NCBI GenBank assembly: GCA_902476265.1
Contig: CABSCP010000061.1
Coordinates: 1-17,497, forward strand
Source of the DNA: an uncultured Lachnospiraceae bacterium
GTDB taxonomy: Bacteria; Bacillota; Clostridia; Lachnospirales; Lachnospiraceae
DNA: 17,497 nucleotides
Direction of reading: 5' to 3'
The position numbers and the translations under genes were made by a program. Shown here one piece after another: positions 5,768-13,838 of the stretch. A model generated the notes under the pieces. The model was not told the DNA's origin, made no database searches, and saw only the letters and a list, made by a program, of their open reading frames with translations. Numbering within the stretch: the first letter of the stretch is position 1; each line of letters begins with the position of its first letter.

Positions 5768-8719
5768 TCATTCTTTGATTGCTTCTGTTTTGATAATAAA
5801 TTTTACACTGCTCTTCCCATTTTCTGCTTTTCCACAGAAATTGTCATAGGAGCTGCCGGCATCGGAAACCGCCTTCACCCGGTCTGTCAAAGATTTCACA
5901 TCATTGTGATAAGCATCTGAAATCTTTTCAATGCCGTCCCGATCGAACCGGATCATGCCGTCCAAAAGTTCTCCCGCTCCGCCGTGCAGTTCGTCCACAC
6001 CGTCCACGATTTTTTCGGTGCCGTCCGCCAAATCATCTACACCGTCCAAAAGTTTACCGGAATTGTCCGTCAGTTCCTTTGCACCGTCCAGAAGTTCGTT
6101 CGCACCGTCTTTTAACTTCCGGGTGCCGTCCTTTAGTTCCCCGCTGCCGTTCTTTAACTTTTCCGTACCGTCTTTTAAGTCGCTGCCGCCCTCTCCCAGC
6201 TTTTTCATGCCGTCTGCCAGTGTGTCGGCGCCGCTGCCCAGCCGGTTCATGCCGTCATTGAGTTGTGCTGCGCCGTCTGAAAGCTTGACGGTTCCTGCAT
6301 AAAGCTGGTCAATCCCTGCCGAAAGGGCTTTCGCACCGCCTACCAGCTCATCCACTTTTTCGCTCATGGCCTCCAGCTGCGCCGGATCCATGGACGCTCC
6401 TGCGCTTTCCAGCTGCCCCAGCACCTGCTCAATGGCGTTGACCGCCCCGATCGCATTACCGATTCCGGCCAGCTTTTCCAGCCCTTCTTCCAGCTGCTTC
6501 ATGGCTTCCTGCTGTGCTGCCTCACTGTCCTGCTTCTTTTCCTCTGTGCTTTCCCGGACATCGTTTTCCTGTTCGCTGTCCAAAAGCACCACTTCATATT
6601 CAGACTTTTTCGCCGTAGTGAGGTGTGTAGGCTTGATCGCCGCCTGTGTGATGGGCATGCGGTAAATGACGGTATAGGCAAACTCTGTTGCTTCCGTCTC
6701 GGAAGCTTCTGTGCCGGGTTCCTCCCGGGAAGTTTCTTCACAGGAGGTCGCTGCTTTTTCGTCCTCCTCCGGCTCTTTACCGGACTCTTTCTCTGCATCG
6801 TCCTGCTGCTTTTCTTCGCTCTCGGCAGGGATCTCTTCCTCGTTATCTTTTTCTTCCCGGTCGGCAGAACCGGATACGGTCTCTTCCTGTTCGGAAGTAT
6901 TCTCCTGCTTCTGAGGCTGTTTTTCTCCGTCAGTCCCCTGCTCTTTTTCTATCGTTTCTTCCGTCTCTTCTGTTTCGTCGGATTCGTCTTCTTCCAACAA
7001 GGATATTGTCCCGGCCTCTTTCAGACCGGCTTCGTATCCGGCTTTATATCCGGCTTCCTTGGCCTGTTCTGCGGCCTGCTCCGCGGCCGTTTCAGCAGTC
7101 TGTTTCACCATCTGCTGCACTGCATTTTCGATCTGTTTTTTCAGTCCGTTCTCGATTTCCGCAAGGCCTGACACATATTTTCGTACATTGGAAGCATTGA
7201 TGGATTGTGCAATCTCCGCTTTTCCTGCCTGCAGATAGACCTGCCGCACCACATCCGCTTCGGATTCCAGAAGCGCCTGTTTCATCTGCGCCACTTGTTT
7301 TAAAGTGCTTTCCATCGTGGTTTTTACTGCCGTTCCCATTTGTTCCGTTCCCGCCGCAATCTGTTTTGCTCCTGCCAGGGCCCCCTTCTCCCCTTCAAAT
7401 CCGGCCTTTAAAGCCGCAGCGCCGTCAGCCACCTGCTTTGCGCCGCTCTTTGCGCCATCCTTGCCGTTGATACCGTCGGCCAGCTGTCCGGCGCCGTCTT
7501 TTGCCGTATTGATCCCTTTGACCAGATCGCCCGCGCCGCTGTCTAAGGTATCGATGCCGTCTGCCAGGGTTCCGGCCCCGCTGTCCAGATCCTCGGCGCC
7601 GTTTTTCACCTCTGAAATGCCGTCTCCCAGCTTCCCGGCGCCGTCGGTATAATCTGCAATACCGTCCTTTAAGGAAGCAACGCCGTCTGAAAACTCGCCC
7701 ATGTTGTCTTTCAGGGTGGTGATCCCGTCCGCCAGTTCGGTGGTGCCGTCCTTTAATTTTACGGAAGAATCCGTAAGGGTATCGATTTTATCGTCCAGGT
7801 CTGAGAAATCCAGCGCATCCTCAAAGCTTAAATCGGAACTGGAGGCCGCCACAGTCAGCGTCATATCCAATGCAAAGTCCACCACATCGGCGCTCACTTC
7901 CACATAATCCGGCACTTTAACCTCTTTTCCCAGATCCGGTTCCTTCTCCTTTTCCTCGTCCAGTTTCAGGCTCTCCTTCAGTCCGGGAAGTGCGAACCCT
8001 ACCACGATGTTGTTCTTCCCGTCAGAAACCAGGCGGCCGTTTTCCACCGTGATATTCCTGAAATGGTCATTCAGGATCATTCCCGTCACCACGGCAAAAG
8101 GAACGTGGATTTCTTCCTCTTTTCCGCTCACCTTCGCCTGTACCGTCTGGTTATTTTCATAGTCAAAACGGATTTTCACATGTCCGCTCTTTCCCGCCAG
8201 TTCTTTTGGGGAAATCTGCACACCGTCCAGATAATAGGTGATCTTTTCTGTCACGGGCGCTGCTTTTTTCGTAGTTCCCTGATAATAAATATCATGGCCG
8301 TCCGCCTGCCAGATATAGTTCTCCCCGTCCTTTTGATAGGTTTCATCCCCTTTTACATTGACCAGATCAGACAAATCCGTAATGTCGGTCAGCGTTTTTT
8401 CTCCGTCCGGATTTTTCAGCCATCCGGAAACGATGGTGGAAGTTACCTTCCCTTCACTGTCCGCAAACAGATACACCGTCTCCTCTTTCCCTTTTTCTGC
8501 ATCCGTGTGGTCGGAATCCGCCGCCAGCTGATCCAAAAGCGCCTGCATATCCGAATCACTTTTGGCATCCTGTGCCTGTTTTGCTGCGGGGACCGCGCTG
8601 CTCTGATTTTCGGCTGCACTGCCGCAGCCTGCGATGCTGCCTGCTGCCAGAGCGATAACCATTCCCCCTGCCAGCACCTTATTGGAAATCTTTTTGAACT
8701 GTTCCTTCTTTTTCATCAT
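5768..8719 (-). CDS. Giant heptad-repeat lipoprotein, partner of the MMPL transporter
   Basis: About 983 residues. A lipoprotein signal ends in the lipobox IAGC (Cys32), so the rest is surface-exposed. A globular N-terminal part (to about 300) is followed by around 15 heptads with Leu at position 2 and Gly at position 5 (units such as ELADGIT and SLKDGIA). Next come an Ala/Gln-rich helical stretch, a segment of about 100 residues made mostly of Glu, Asp, Lys, Gln, Ser and Thr, and a second block of about 19 heptads (ELKDGTR, KLKDGAN). The heptads are the kind seen in YhgE/Pip proteins, but the membrane part of those proteins is missing. Three consecutive ATG codons overlap the transporter stop. 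AAGGAG is 2, 5 or 8 bases before them; I chose the middle one. Its role is unknown. A wall-spanning adaptor or substrate guide for the transporter is an inference. Confidence 0.88.
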   Translation of the reverse strand: MMKKKEQFKKISNKVLAGGMVIALAAGSIAGCGSAAENQSSAVPAAKQAQDAKSDSDMQALLDQLAADSDHTDAEKGKEETVYLFADSEGKVTSTIVSGWLKNPDGEKTLTDITDLSDLVNVKGDETYQKDGENYIWQADGHDIYYQGTTKKAAPVTEKITYYLDGVQISPKELAGKSGHVKIRFDYENNQTVQAKVSGKEEEIHVPFAVVTGMILNDHFRNITVENGRLVSDGKNNIVVGFALPGLKESLKLDEEKEKEPDLGKEVKVPDYVEVSADVVDFALDMTLTVAASSSDLSFEDALDFSDLDDKIDTLTDSSVKLKDGTTELADGITTLKDNMGEFSDGVASLKDGIADYTDGAGKLGDGISEVKNGAEDLDSGAGTLADGIDTLDSGAGDLVKGINTAKDGAGQLADGINGKDGAKSGAKQVADGAAALKAGFEGEKGALAGAKQIAAGTEQMGTAVKTTMESTLKQVAQMKQALLESEADVVRQVYLQAGKAEIAQSINASNVRKYVSGLAEIENGLKKQIENAVQQMVKQTAETAAEQAAEQAKEAGYKAGYEAGLKEAGTISLLEEDESDETEETEETIEKEQGTDGEKQPQKQENTSEQEETVSGSADREEKDNEEEIPAESEEKQQDDAEKESGKEPEEDEKAATSCEETSREEPGTEASETEATEFAYTVIYRMPITQAAIKPTHLTTAKKSEYEVVLLDSEQENDVRESTEEKKQDSEAAQQEAMKQLEEGLEKLAGIGNAIGAVNAIEQVLGQLESAGASMDPAQLEAMSEKVDELVGGAKALSAGIDQLYAGTVKLSDGAAQLNDGMNRLGSGADTLADGMKKLGEGGSDLKDGTEKLKNGSGELKDGTRKLKDGANELLDGAKELTDNSGKLLDGVDDLADGTEKIVDGVDELHGGAGELLDGMIRFDRDGIEKISDAYHNDVKSLTDRVKAVSDAGSSYDNFCGKAENGKSSVKFIIKTEAIKE
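5939..6367 (-). repeat. Degenerate 21-bp tandem repeat coding Leu/Gly heptads, C-terminal block
   Basis: About 19 consecutive seven-residue units (such as KLSDGAA, QLNDGMN, TLADGMK, KLKDGAN) give a 21-base period with GCCGTC-like cores on the plus strand. Units are diverged at DNA level, so this is an old array kept by selection for the protein pattern. Confidence 0.85.
6683..6994 (-). repeat. Low-complexity acidic coding segment within the heptad lipoprotein
   Basis: Roughly 104 codons are dominated by Glu, Asp, Lys, Gln, Ser and Thr, with almost no hydrophobic residues. It separates the N-terminal half from the C-terminal heptads and is probably disordered. A cell-wall spacer or cation-binding segment is possible; no motif supports either. 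Confidence 0.8.
7454..7771 (-). repeat. Degenerate 21-bp tandem repeat coding Leu/Gly heptads, N-terminal block
   Basis: About 15 units such as KLKDGTT, ELADGIT, SLKDGIA, TLADGID and TLDSGAG run in register. The same unit type recurs in the C-terminal block 1.1 kb away, which makes internal recombination between blocks possible. Confidence 0.85.
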
Positions 8720-10809
8720 CATTTCTCCTTCTTCACAGCCTTTTTCTTTTTCATGGACATAGTCGTCGCGCATATCGCTCTGTCAAACAGCAGCAGCATG
8801 GAAGGCAGCACTGTTATGACGACGACCATACTGATGATCGCGCCTCTGGCCATCAGCAGGCAGAGGGAACTGATCATATCGATATTGGAATAAAGCCCCA
8901 CCCCGAAGGTGGCTGCAAAAAAGCTCAGCGCGCTGACGAATACGGACTGTATGGAGCTTTCAAGAGCGCCGGTGACCGCATCTTTTTTCTCCGCCCCGCC
9001 AATCCTTGCCACCTTATATTTGTTGGTCATCAAAATCGCATAATCCACCGTGGCTCCCAGCTGGATCGTGCCGATGACAATGGATGCGATAAAAGGCAGT
9101 TGTGTATGGGTAAAATAAGGAATCCCCATGTTGATGAAAATGGCAAACTCGATCACGCATACCAGGATCACGGGCAGGGATATGGATTTAAACACCACAG
9201 CGATAATCAAAAAGATGGCCACAATGGAGATCGAATCCACCACTTTGAAATCCTGGTCGGTAATGTTGATCAGATCTTTGGTGCAGGGCGCTTCCCCGAT
9301 GAGCATGCCCGAAGGATCATAGGACTTCACAACGGACTGGATGGCATCGCACTGGGCATTCACCTCATCCGAAGCCACCGCGTATTCGGAACTGATCACC
9401 AGCAGCTGATAGCGGTCATCCATCAGCTCCTCTTTCAGTTCTTCCGGCACGAAATCTCTGGGAATGGCAGGTCCTAAGATAGAGTCAATCCCTAAAGTCG
9501 CTTTCACACCTTCTATCTCATTGATATCCTGAACCATCTTCCCCACTGTTTTCTGGGACAGGCTGCTGTCCACTAAAAGCATATGGGTGGCGTTCATCTC
9601 AAAATCCTCTTCCAGCTTATCATTGGCCTGAATACTCAAAAGCTCCTTTGGAAGCGTTCCCGCCAGATCATAATACACATCCGTATGGGTGTAACCGTAC
9701 AGCGCCGGGATCAAAATAATCACAAACAGAGCCAGAAAAACAGGATACCTTTTGGTGATCAAATGTCCTATCCTGCTGAAATCCGGAATGATCACCCTGT
9801 GCCGTGTTTTTTCGATGGCCTTATGGAAGATCAGCAGCATAGAGGGCAGCACCGTAACACAGCTGAGCACTCCCAGCACTACGCCCTTTGCCATAACGAT
9901 CCCCAGATCCATCCCCAGGGTAAAGCTCATGAAACAGAGAGCTAAAAATCCGGCTACTGTAGTCACAGAGCTGCCCACCACAGAGGTGATGGTGGCCGCA
10001 ATGGCATGGGCCATGGCTTCATTCTGATCAGGATATTCTTTCCGGTTATCCTCGTAGCTGTGCCAGAGGAAAATGGAGTAATCCATGGTCACGCCCAGCT
10101 GCAGCACCGCCGCCAGCGCCTGGGTCACATAGGAAATTTCACCCCGGATCACGTTGCTGCCCAGATTATATACAATCGCCATTCCGATGCTCAGCAGGAA
10201 AAATACCGGAGCAAGCCCTGAGTTCATGGTCAGTGACAATACGATGATGGCCAGAACAACGGCGATGAGCACATAAATGGGTGTTTCCTGATTGGCCAGG
10301 TTTTTGGTATCCGTGACCACGGCCGACATGCCGCTGACAAAACACTGACCGTCTGCCGCCGCCCGAAGCCCTTCGATGGCCTCCATGGTTTCGTCCTCCG
10401 AAGTCCCCGTATCGAACAGAACCGCCATCAGCGTGGCATCTTTTTCATGATTATTAAAAAATGCTTCCACTTCATCCGGGAGCATTTCCATGGGGATGGA
10501 AAGATCCGCCACCGTATCATACCAAATGATTTTTTTCACATGAGGGACCTGTGCCATCTTTTCCTTTAACGCTGCCACCTCTTTTTCGGGCATCCCCTCC
10601 ACCACGCAGAGGGAAAAAGCGCCCGTTCCGAATTCATTCAGCAGGATGTTCTGTCCCTGCATGGTTTCAATCTCCGGGGGCAGGTAATAAAGAATGTCAT
10701 AATTGATTTTCGTCTTTACATACCCGATGGCCGAAGGGATCAGCAGCAACAGGCTTAAAATGAAGATGGGAATACGGCATTTCACTACAAACCTTCCGAA
10801 CTTTTCCAT
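8719..10809 (-). CDS. MMPL/RND-superfamily membrane transporter
   Basis: With the start at 10809 the protein has 696 residues and the classic two-fold RND layout. TM1 (about 11-31) is followed by an outer domain (32-174) and TM2-6 (175-330). TM7 (354-372), a second outer domain (373-522) and TM8-12 (523-676) repeat the plan. The proton-relay Asp-Tyr pairs of MMPL proteins are visible in both halves: GVTMDYSIFL (Asp243-Tyr244) and GATVDYAILM (Asp589-Tyr590), so it should be proton-driven. The cytoplasmic tail is Lys-rich. A longer reading starts at 10854, but it has no ribosome binding site and its first codons overlap the predicted -10 box. AAGGAG precedes the chosen ATG by 11 bases, rather far. 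It is co-transcribed with the heptad lipoprotein. Lipid or wall-polymer export is possible; the substrate is unknown. Confidence 0.92.
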   Translation of the reverse strand: MEKFGRFVVKCRIPIFILSLLLLIPSAIGYVKTKINYDILYYLPPEIETMQGQNILLNEFGTGAFSLCVVEGMPEKEVAALKEKMAQVPHVKKIIWYDTVADLSIPMEMLPDEVEAFFNNHEKDATLMAVLFDTGTSEDETMEAIEGLRAAADGQCFVSGMSAVVTDTKNLANQETPIYVLIAVVLAIIVLSLTMNSGLAPVFFLLSIGMAIVYNLGSNVIRGEISYVTQALAAVLQLGVTMDYSIFLWHSYEDNRKEYPDQNEAMAHAIAATITSVVGSSVTTVAGFLALCFMSFTLGMDLGIVMAKGVVLGVLSCVTVLPSMLLIFHKAIEKTRHRVIIPDFSRIGHLITKRYPVFLALFVIILIPALYGYTHTDVYYDLAGTLPKELLSIQANDKLEEDFEMNATHMLLVDSSLSQKTVGKMVQDINEIEGVKATLGIDSILGPAIPRDFVPEELKEELMDDRYQLLVISSEYAVASDEVNAQCDAIQSVVKSYDPSGMLIGEAPCTKDLINITDQDFKVVDSISIVAIFLIIAVVFKSISLPVILVCVIEFAIFINMGIPYFTHTQLPFIASIVIGTIQLGATVDYAILMTNKYKVARIGGAEKKDAVTGALESSIQSVFVSALSFFAATFGVGLYSNIDMISSLCLLMARGAIISMVVVITVLPSMLLLFDRAICATTMSMKKKKAVKKEK

Positions 10810-10842
10810 TTTCTTATCACTCCTTCGCTTTTCTCGTTGCTC

Positions 10843-10870
10843 ATCATAGCGCATTCTGTCAAACGGGCAA
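10843..10870 (-). promoter_or_regulatory. Predicted promoter of the transporter operon
   Basis: On the minus strand TTGCCC (10865-10870), a 16-base spacer and TATGAT (10843-10848) form a fair sigma-A promoter, with a start near 10836 and a short leader before the ATG at 10809. The -35 box lies within the nearest copy of a repeated GGGYAA motif. Confidence 0.5.
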
Positions 10871-10956
10871 AGGGATAGATTTGCATGTTTGGGTAATTTC
10901 CGGATAAGAATCGAATTTTTGGGTAAATTTAGGACACTTTTTTATTTTTGGGCAAA
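10862..10956. repeat. Four spaced copies of a TTTGGGYAAA-like motif upstream of the transporter
   Basis: TTTGGGCAAA (10947-10956), TTTGGGTAAA (10918-10927), TTTGGGTAAT (10888-10897) and AACGGGCAAA (10862-10871) start 29, 30 and 26 bases apart, about three helical turns. The last contains the -35 box. This suggests binding sites on one DNA face, but the tract is AT-rich, so chance is not excluded. Confidence 0.4.
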
Positions 10957-10992
10957 AAAATACCGCAAACCGGTTGTCAGACCGTTTCGCGG
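10954..10992 (-). terminator. Intrinsic terminator after dUTPase
   Basis: On the minus strand CCGC, AAAC and GGT pair with ACC, GTTT and GCGG, with single-base bulges, and TATTTTTTT follows. It lies about 20 bases after the dUTPase stop and ends the regulator/aminotransferase/dUTPase unit. Confidence 0.65.
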
Positions 10993-11011
10993 GTTTGTTA
11001 TCCTCATTGAT

Positions 11012-11536
11012 TCAGTTTTGTGCCGCTCCGTCCGTGCTGCCGAAACCGCCGTTTCTGATTCCGTCGACATCATCATCCTCTGTGATTCCATAGGGGAGGA
11101 AAATTCCCTGCATAAAGCCGTCCCCCGCATCCACTTCCAGCACTTTGCCTTCGTTGGAGTCATTGGTCAGCTTTGCCATGATGTGTCCTTCATTGTCCGA
11201 GTAATAGTAATCGCTGTCGATGATCCCCACCGTATTATTCAGCTGCAGGCGGTATTTAAAGCCCTGTCCGCTTCTTGGGAAATTGCACAACACCCAGTCC
11301 TCCTCCATTTTGGCCCGGATGCCCGTGGGGATTTTAATGGTTTCTCCAGGCTTTAAGGTGAACACAATGGGAGAAAAATAATCATATCCCGCACTGCCCT
11401 GTGTGGCCCGCCTGGGCAGTTTGACGGAGGCATAAATACTCACAATTTCTCCTTCGTCAGTCTCCGGGAATGTATCCTTAAAATCCTGAAAAAAACGATC
11501 AAAACTCACCTTTTCAAATTTCGCGATTCTTCTCAT
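11012..11536 (-). CDS. dut: Trimeric-type dUTP diphosphatase
   Basis: It cleaves dUTP to dUMP and pyrophosphate, keeping uracil out of DNA. All five motifs of the trimeric family are visible: I ATQGSAGYDY (44-53), II PRSG (87-90), III NTVGIIDSDY with catalytic Asp107, IV AGDGFMQGIFLPY (137-149) and V RNGGFGSTD (161-169). At 174 residues it is longer than the common 140-150, owing to an N-terminal extension of about 30 residues and a few extra residues after motif III (YYSDNEG). Motif V ends in STD rather than STG. AGAGGAG stands before the ATG. It lies 22 bases after the aminotransferase stop, the last gene of the operon. Whether the shared transcription with an aminotransferase has meaning is unclear. 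Confidence 0.93.
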   Translation of the reverse strand: MRRIAKFEKVSFDRFFQDFKDTFPETDEGEIVSIYASVKLPRRATQGSAGYDYFSPIVFTLKPGETIKIPTGIRAKMEEDWVLCNFPRSGQGFKYRLQLNNTVGIIDSDYYYSDNEGHIMAKLTNDSNEGKVLEVDAGDGFMQGIFLPYGITEDDDVDGIRNGGFGSTDGAAQN

Positions 11537-11558
11537 AAATTCTCCTCTTTTTTTCTTA

Positions 11559-12728
11559 TTAAAGTAAAATTCCGCTTTCTTTTACACAATTCACCGCTTC
11601 TGCAATCCCCTCACAGGGAAGTACCAGCGCAAAACGCACATGGCCTTTCCCCAGCGTACCGAAGCTGGAGCCGGGGGTACATAAAACGCCTGTTTTCTCC
11701 ATCAGTTCCATCACAAAACGCACATCGTCGTCCCCGTATTTTTCGGGAATCTTTGCCCATGCAAACATGGTTCCTTCGCTGTCTTGCACGCTCCAGCCGA
11801 TGGAAGTGAGTCCCTTACAGAGTACGTCCCGTCTTTTCTGATATTCCATGCACTGGGCTTTTACCGGTTCGTCGGAGCCGTTTAAAGCGGCGATAGCGCC
11901 GTACTGAACCGGCAGAAAGGTGCCGTAATCGATCTGGGAACGGAGCCGTTTTAAAGCGGCCACCACTTCTGCATTTCCCACCAGAAAGCCCATTCTCGCC
12001 CCGGTGTAATCGTAGGATTTGGAAAGGGAATAAAATTCCACACAACATTCCTTCGCACCCGGAATGGAAAGGATGGAAATCCCCTCCCGCCCGTCATAAA
12101 TGATGTCGGAATACGCGTTGTCATGTACGATCAGAAGATCGTGGGCCGCTGCCCAAGGGATCAGTTTTTCATAAAAAGAATGAGGGGCGCATTTACAGAT
12201 CGGATTCATGGGATAGGAAACGATCATGAATTTCGCCCGGTCCGCCTGTTCGGAAAGCGCATCCAGATCCGGCAGCCAGCCATTTTCTTCCGTCAGATCA
12301 TAAAGGGACAGCTTTGCACCCGCCAGCGACGGGCCGATGGAAAAAATGGGGTAACCGGGATTGGGAACCAGCACCTCATCCCCTTCATCCAACAGGCAGA
12401 ATCCGATATGGCTGATACCTTCCTGGGATCCGTATACGGATGTGATTTCTTCTTTGGAAAGTTCCACTCTGTAGCGGCTTAAAAACCGGTTCTGTACCGC
12501 TTCGATGAGTTCCGGCAGATCCGCCAGCGCATATTTATAGTTTTCCGGCCGTTTTGCCGCCTCCTGCACCGCCTCCATCACATGAGGCTGGGGCTGAAAA
12601 TCCGGCGTTCCCACAGAAAGGTTATACACCTTTCTCCCCTGAGCCAGCAGTCCGTTTTTCTTTTCGTTGAGCACCTGGAAGATTCCTTCCTCATAGTCCT
12701 TCATTCTCTCTGCAAATGCAATCTGCAT
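11559..12728 (-). CDS. Class I/II PLP-dependent aminotransferase
   Basis: A fold-type I aminotransferase of 389 residues, a normal length. Visible marks are the N-terminal LSVGTPDF (37-44), VPNPGYPIF (121-129), NPICK (175-179) where most relatives have NPTG, DNAYSDI (203-209) with the Asp that holds the pyridine nitrogen, and SLSKSYDYTGARMGF with the PLP lysine at 237. HVRFAL near the end holds the carboxylate-binding Arg. The pattern resembles LL-diaminopimelate and alanine/aspartate aminotransferase relatives, but the substrate cannot be set from sequence alone. AAAGGAG lies 12 bases before the ATG, inside the end of the upstream regulator, whose stop is three bases away, so translation is probably coupled. 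Confidence 0.88.
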   Translation of the reverse strand: MQIAFAERMKDYEEGIFQVLNEKKNGLLAQGRKVYNLSVGTPDFQPQPHVMEAVQEAAKRPENYKYALADLPELIEAVQNRFLSRYRVELSKEEITSVYGSQEGISHIGFCLLDEGDEVLVPNPGYPIFSIGPSLAGAKLSLYDLTEENGWLPDLDALSEQADRAKFMIVSYPMNPICKCAPHSFYEKLIPWAAAHDLLIVHDNAYSDIIYDGREGISILSIPGAKECCVEFYSLSKSYDYTGARMGFLVGNAEVVAALKRLRSQIDYGTFLPVQYGAIAALNGSDEPVKAQCMEYQKRRDVLCKGLTSIGWSVQDSEGTMFAWAKIPEKYGDDDVRFVMELMEKTGVLCTPGSSFGTLGKGHVRFALVLPCEGIAEAVNCVKESGILL

Positions 12729-12731
12729 GAT

Positions 12732-13772
12732 TTAAAACAACTCCTTTTCTGATCCGTCCCTTTCGGTCCCGTTCCCGTTTTCCGAATCGTAATTTCCGAT
12801 AATTTTTTCCAAATGTTCCCGATAATCTTGGACCACTTCCTCCGGCCCCAGCAGCTTTACGCCGGTTCCAAGTCCTGTCAGCCAGCCGAAAAACTGCCCG
12901 CTGACGGCCACCTTTACCCGAACGGTAAAATGGTCTGCATCCACCGGACGCATTCCGGTATCCTTTCCGAACCGATCCATCACCACGCCGGACAAATGAT
13001 TGGCGAACAGCAGACTCACTTCCATGGTTGTTCCGCCATACATGGAAAAAGTGCGGTTTGCATAAGCTGCCAGATCGAAATCGGCAAACGCCGTTTCCCC
13101 CAGCCGCTTTAACTGTAACAGGCTGATATCCTGCATTTTATCCACCCGGTAATGCTTAATCATATCCGCCTGTCCGTCGAACCCGATCATGTAATAATTT
13201 TCATCGCTCCACAAAAGCGCCCAGGGACTCACCCGATAGCGCTTTCCGCCTCGCTTTGGATGCAGCTTCCCATCCAGCCCCCATTCCATATACAGAAAAG
13301 AAATCTGTACCTGCTCCTGGAGGGCTCTATGTACGGCATCCACATTGTAATAAATATTTTCCCGTTCGGTTTTGACCCTGCCCGCCACATAAACCTGTCG
13401 CTGCAGCTGTCTGGCTTCCTCTCTGCCCGCAAATTTTTCCAGCTTGCCGATCAGTTCCCTGGACTTTTTTACGGTCATAAAACGGGAAGCCTGTATGGCG
13501 TCCACCAAAAGCTTTAACTCCGGCAGTTCAAATTCCCGGCTGCCCCGGTAATAGCCTCCCTGCGTCCTGGATTTCACAAATACGATATCATAACCGAAGC
13601 TTCTCAACTGTTCAATATCGTCATAAACGGATTTCCGCTCCGCCTTTATTCCATAATCCAAAAGGCGGCTTAAAATGGCGGAAGCCCCCATCACATGATC
13701 TTCATCCGTCTCTTCCGTCAGGATTTTGAGCACATATAAAATTTTTAATTTCTGGCCGTTTCCTCTCGCCAT
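12732..13772 (-). CDS. WYL-domain transcriptional regulator (YafY-like)
   Basis: From the ATG at 13772 it has 346 residues. A longer frame reaches 13850, but the added residues read through a GC-rich hairpin and lack a ribosome binding site; AGGAAG precedes the chosen start. An N-terminal winged helix-turn-helix spans about residues 7-62 (ILSRLLDYG, then KSVYDDIEQLRSFGYDI). The WYL domain (about 145-220) has YRVSPWALLWSDENYYMIGFD split as YRVSPWALL and NYYMIGFD, then KHYRVDKM. A WCX-like C-terminal part reaches about residue 325. WYL domains are thought to sense ligands, in several cases nucleic acids or nucleotides. It is first in an operon with the aminotransferase (three bases away) and dUTPase, so it may control its own operon. 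Confidence 0.88.
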   Translation of the reverse strand: MARGNGQKLKILYVLKILTEETDEDHVMGASAILSRLLDYGIKAERKSVYDDIEQLRSFGYDIVFVKSRTQGGYYRGSREFELPELKLLVDAIQASRFMTVKKSRELIGKLEKFAGREEARQLQRQVYVAGRVKTERENIYYNVDAVHRALQEQVQISFLYMEWGLDGKLHPKRGGKRYRVSPWALLWSDENYYMIGFDGQADMIKHYRVDKMQDISLLQLKRLGETAFADFDLAAYANRTFSMYGGTTMEVSLLFANHLSGVVMDRFGKDTGMRPVDADHFTVRVKVAVSGQFFGWLTGLGTGVKLLGPEEVVQDYREHLEKIIGNYDSENGNGTERDGSEKELF

Positions 13773-13802
13773 AATCTTCCTGCCTCCGGCCTGTACAGAC
13801 AG

Positions 13803-13838
13803 ACCGGCAGCGGGTCTATAAAGCTTCCCGCCGCCGGC
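13803..13838 (-). promoter_or_regulatory. GC-rich leader hairpin upstream of the WYL gene
   Basis: On the minus strand GCCGGCGGCGGG pairs with CCCGCTGCCGGT (12 pairs, two of them G-T) across a 12-base loop, 31 bases before the start codon. No T run follows. The CTGCC of its 3' arm could instead pair with GGCAG beside the ribosome binding site, so a two-state leader is conceivable. Confidence 0.45.

Noticed and set aside
5931..6302. Plus-strand ORF rich in Ser, Pro and Phe
   Set aside because: It is the antisense reading of the heptad-coding repeat; the repeated MPSxS/VPSF pattern comes from the 21-bp period.
5939..7771. Regular GCCGTC spacing as a possible CRISPR array or regulatory iteron
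   Set aside because: The 21-base period is in frame with Leu/Gly heptads; there are no identical repeats with unique spacers.
8063..8893. 276-residue plus-strand ORF
   Set aside because: It lies opposite the heptad lipoprotein and the transporter end, both well supported; its Phe/His/Ile-rich composition is typical of an antisense shadow.
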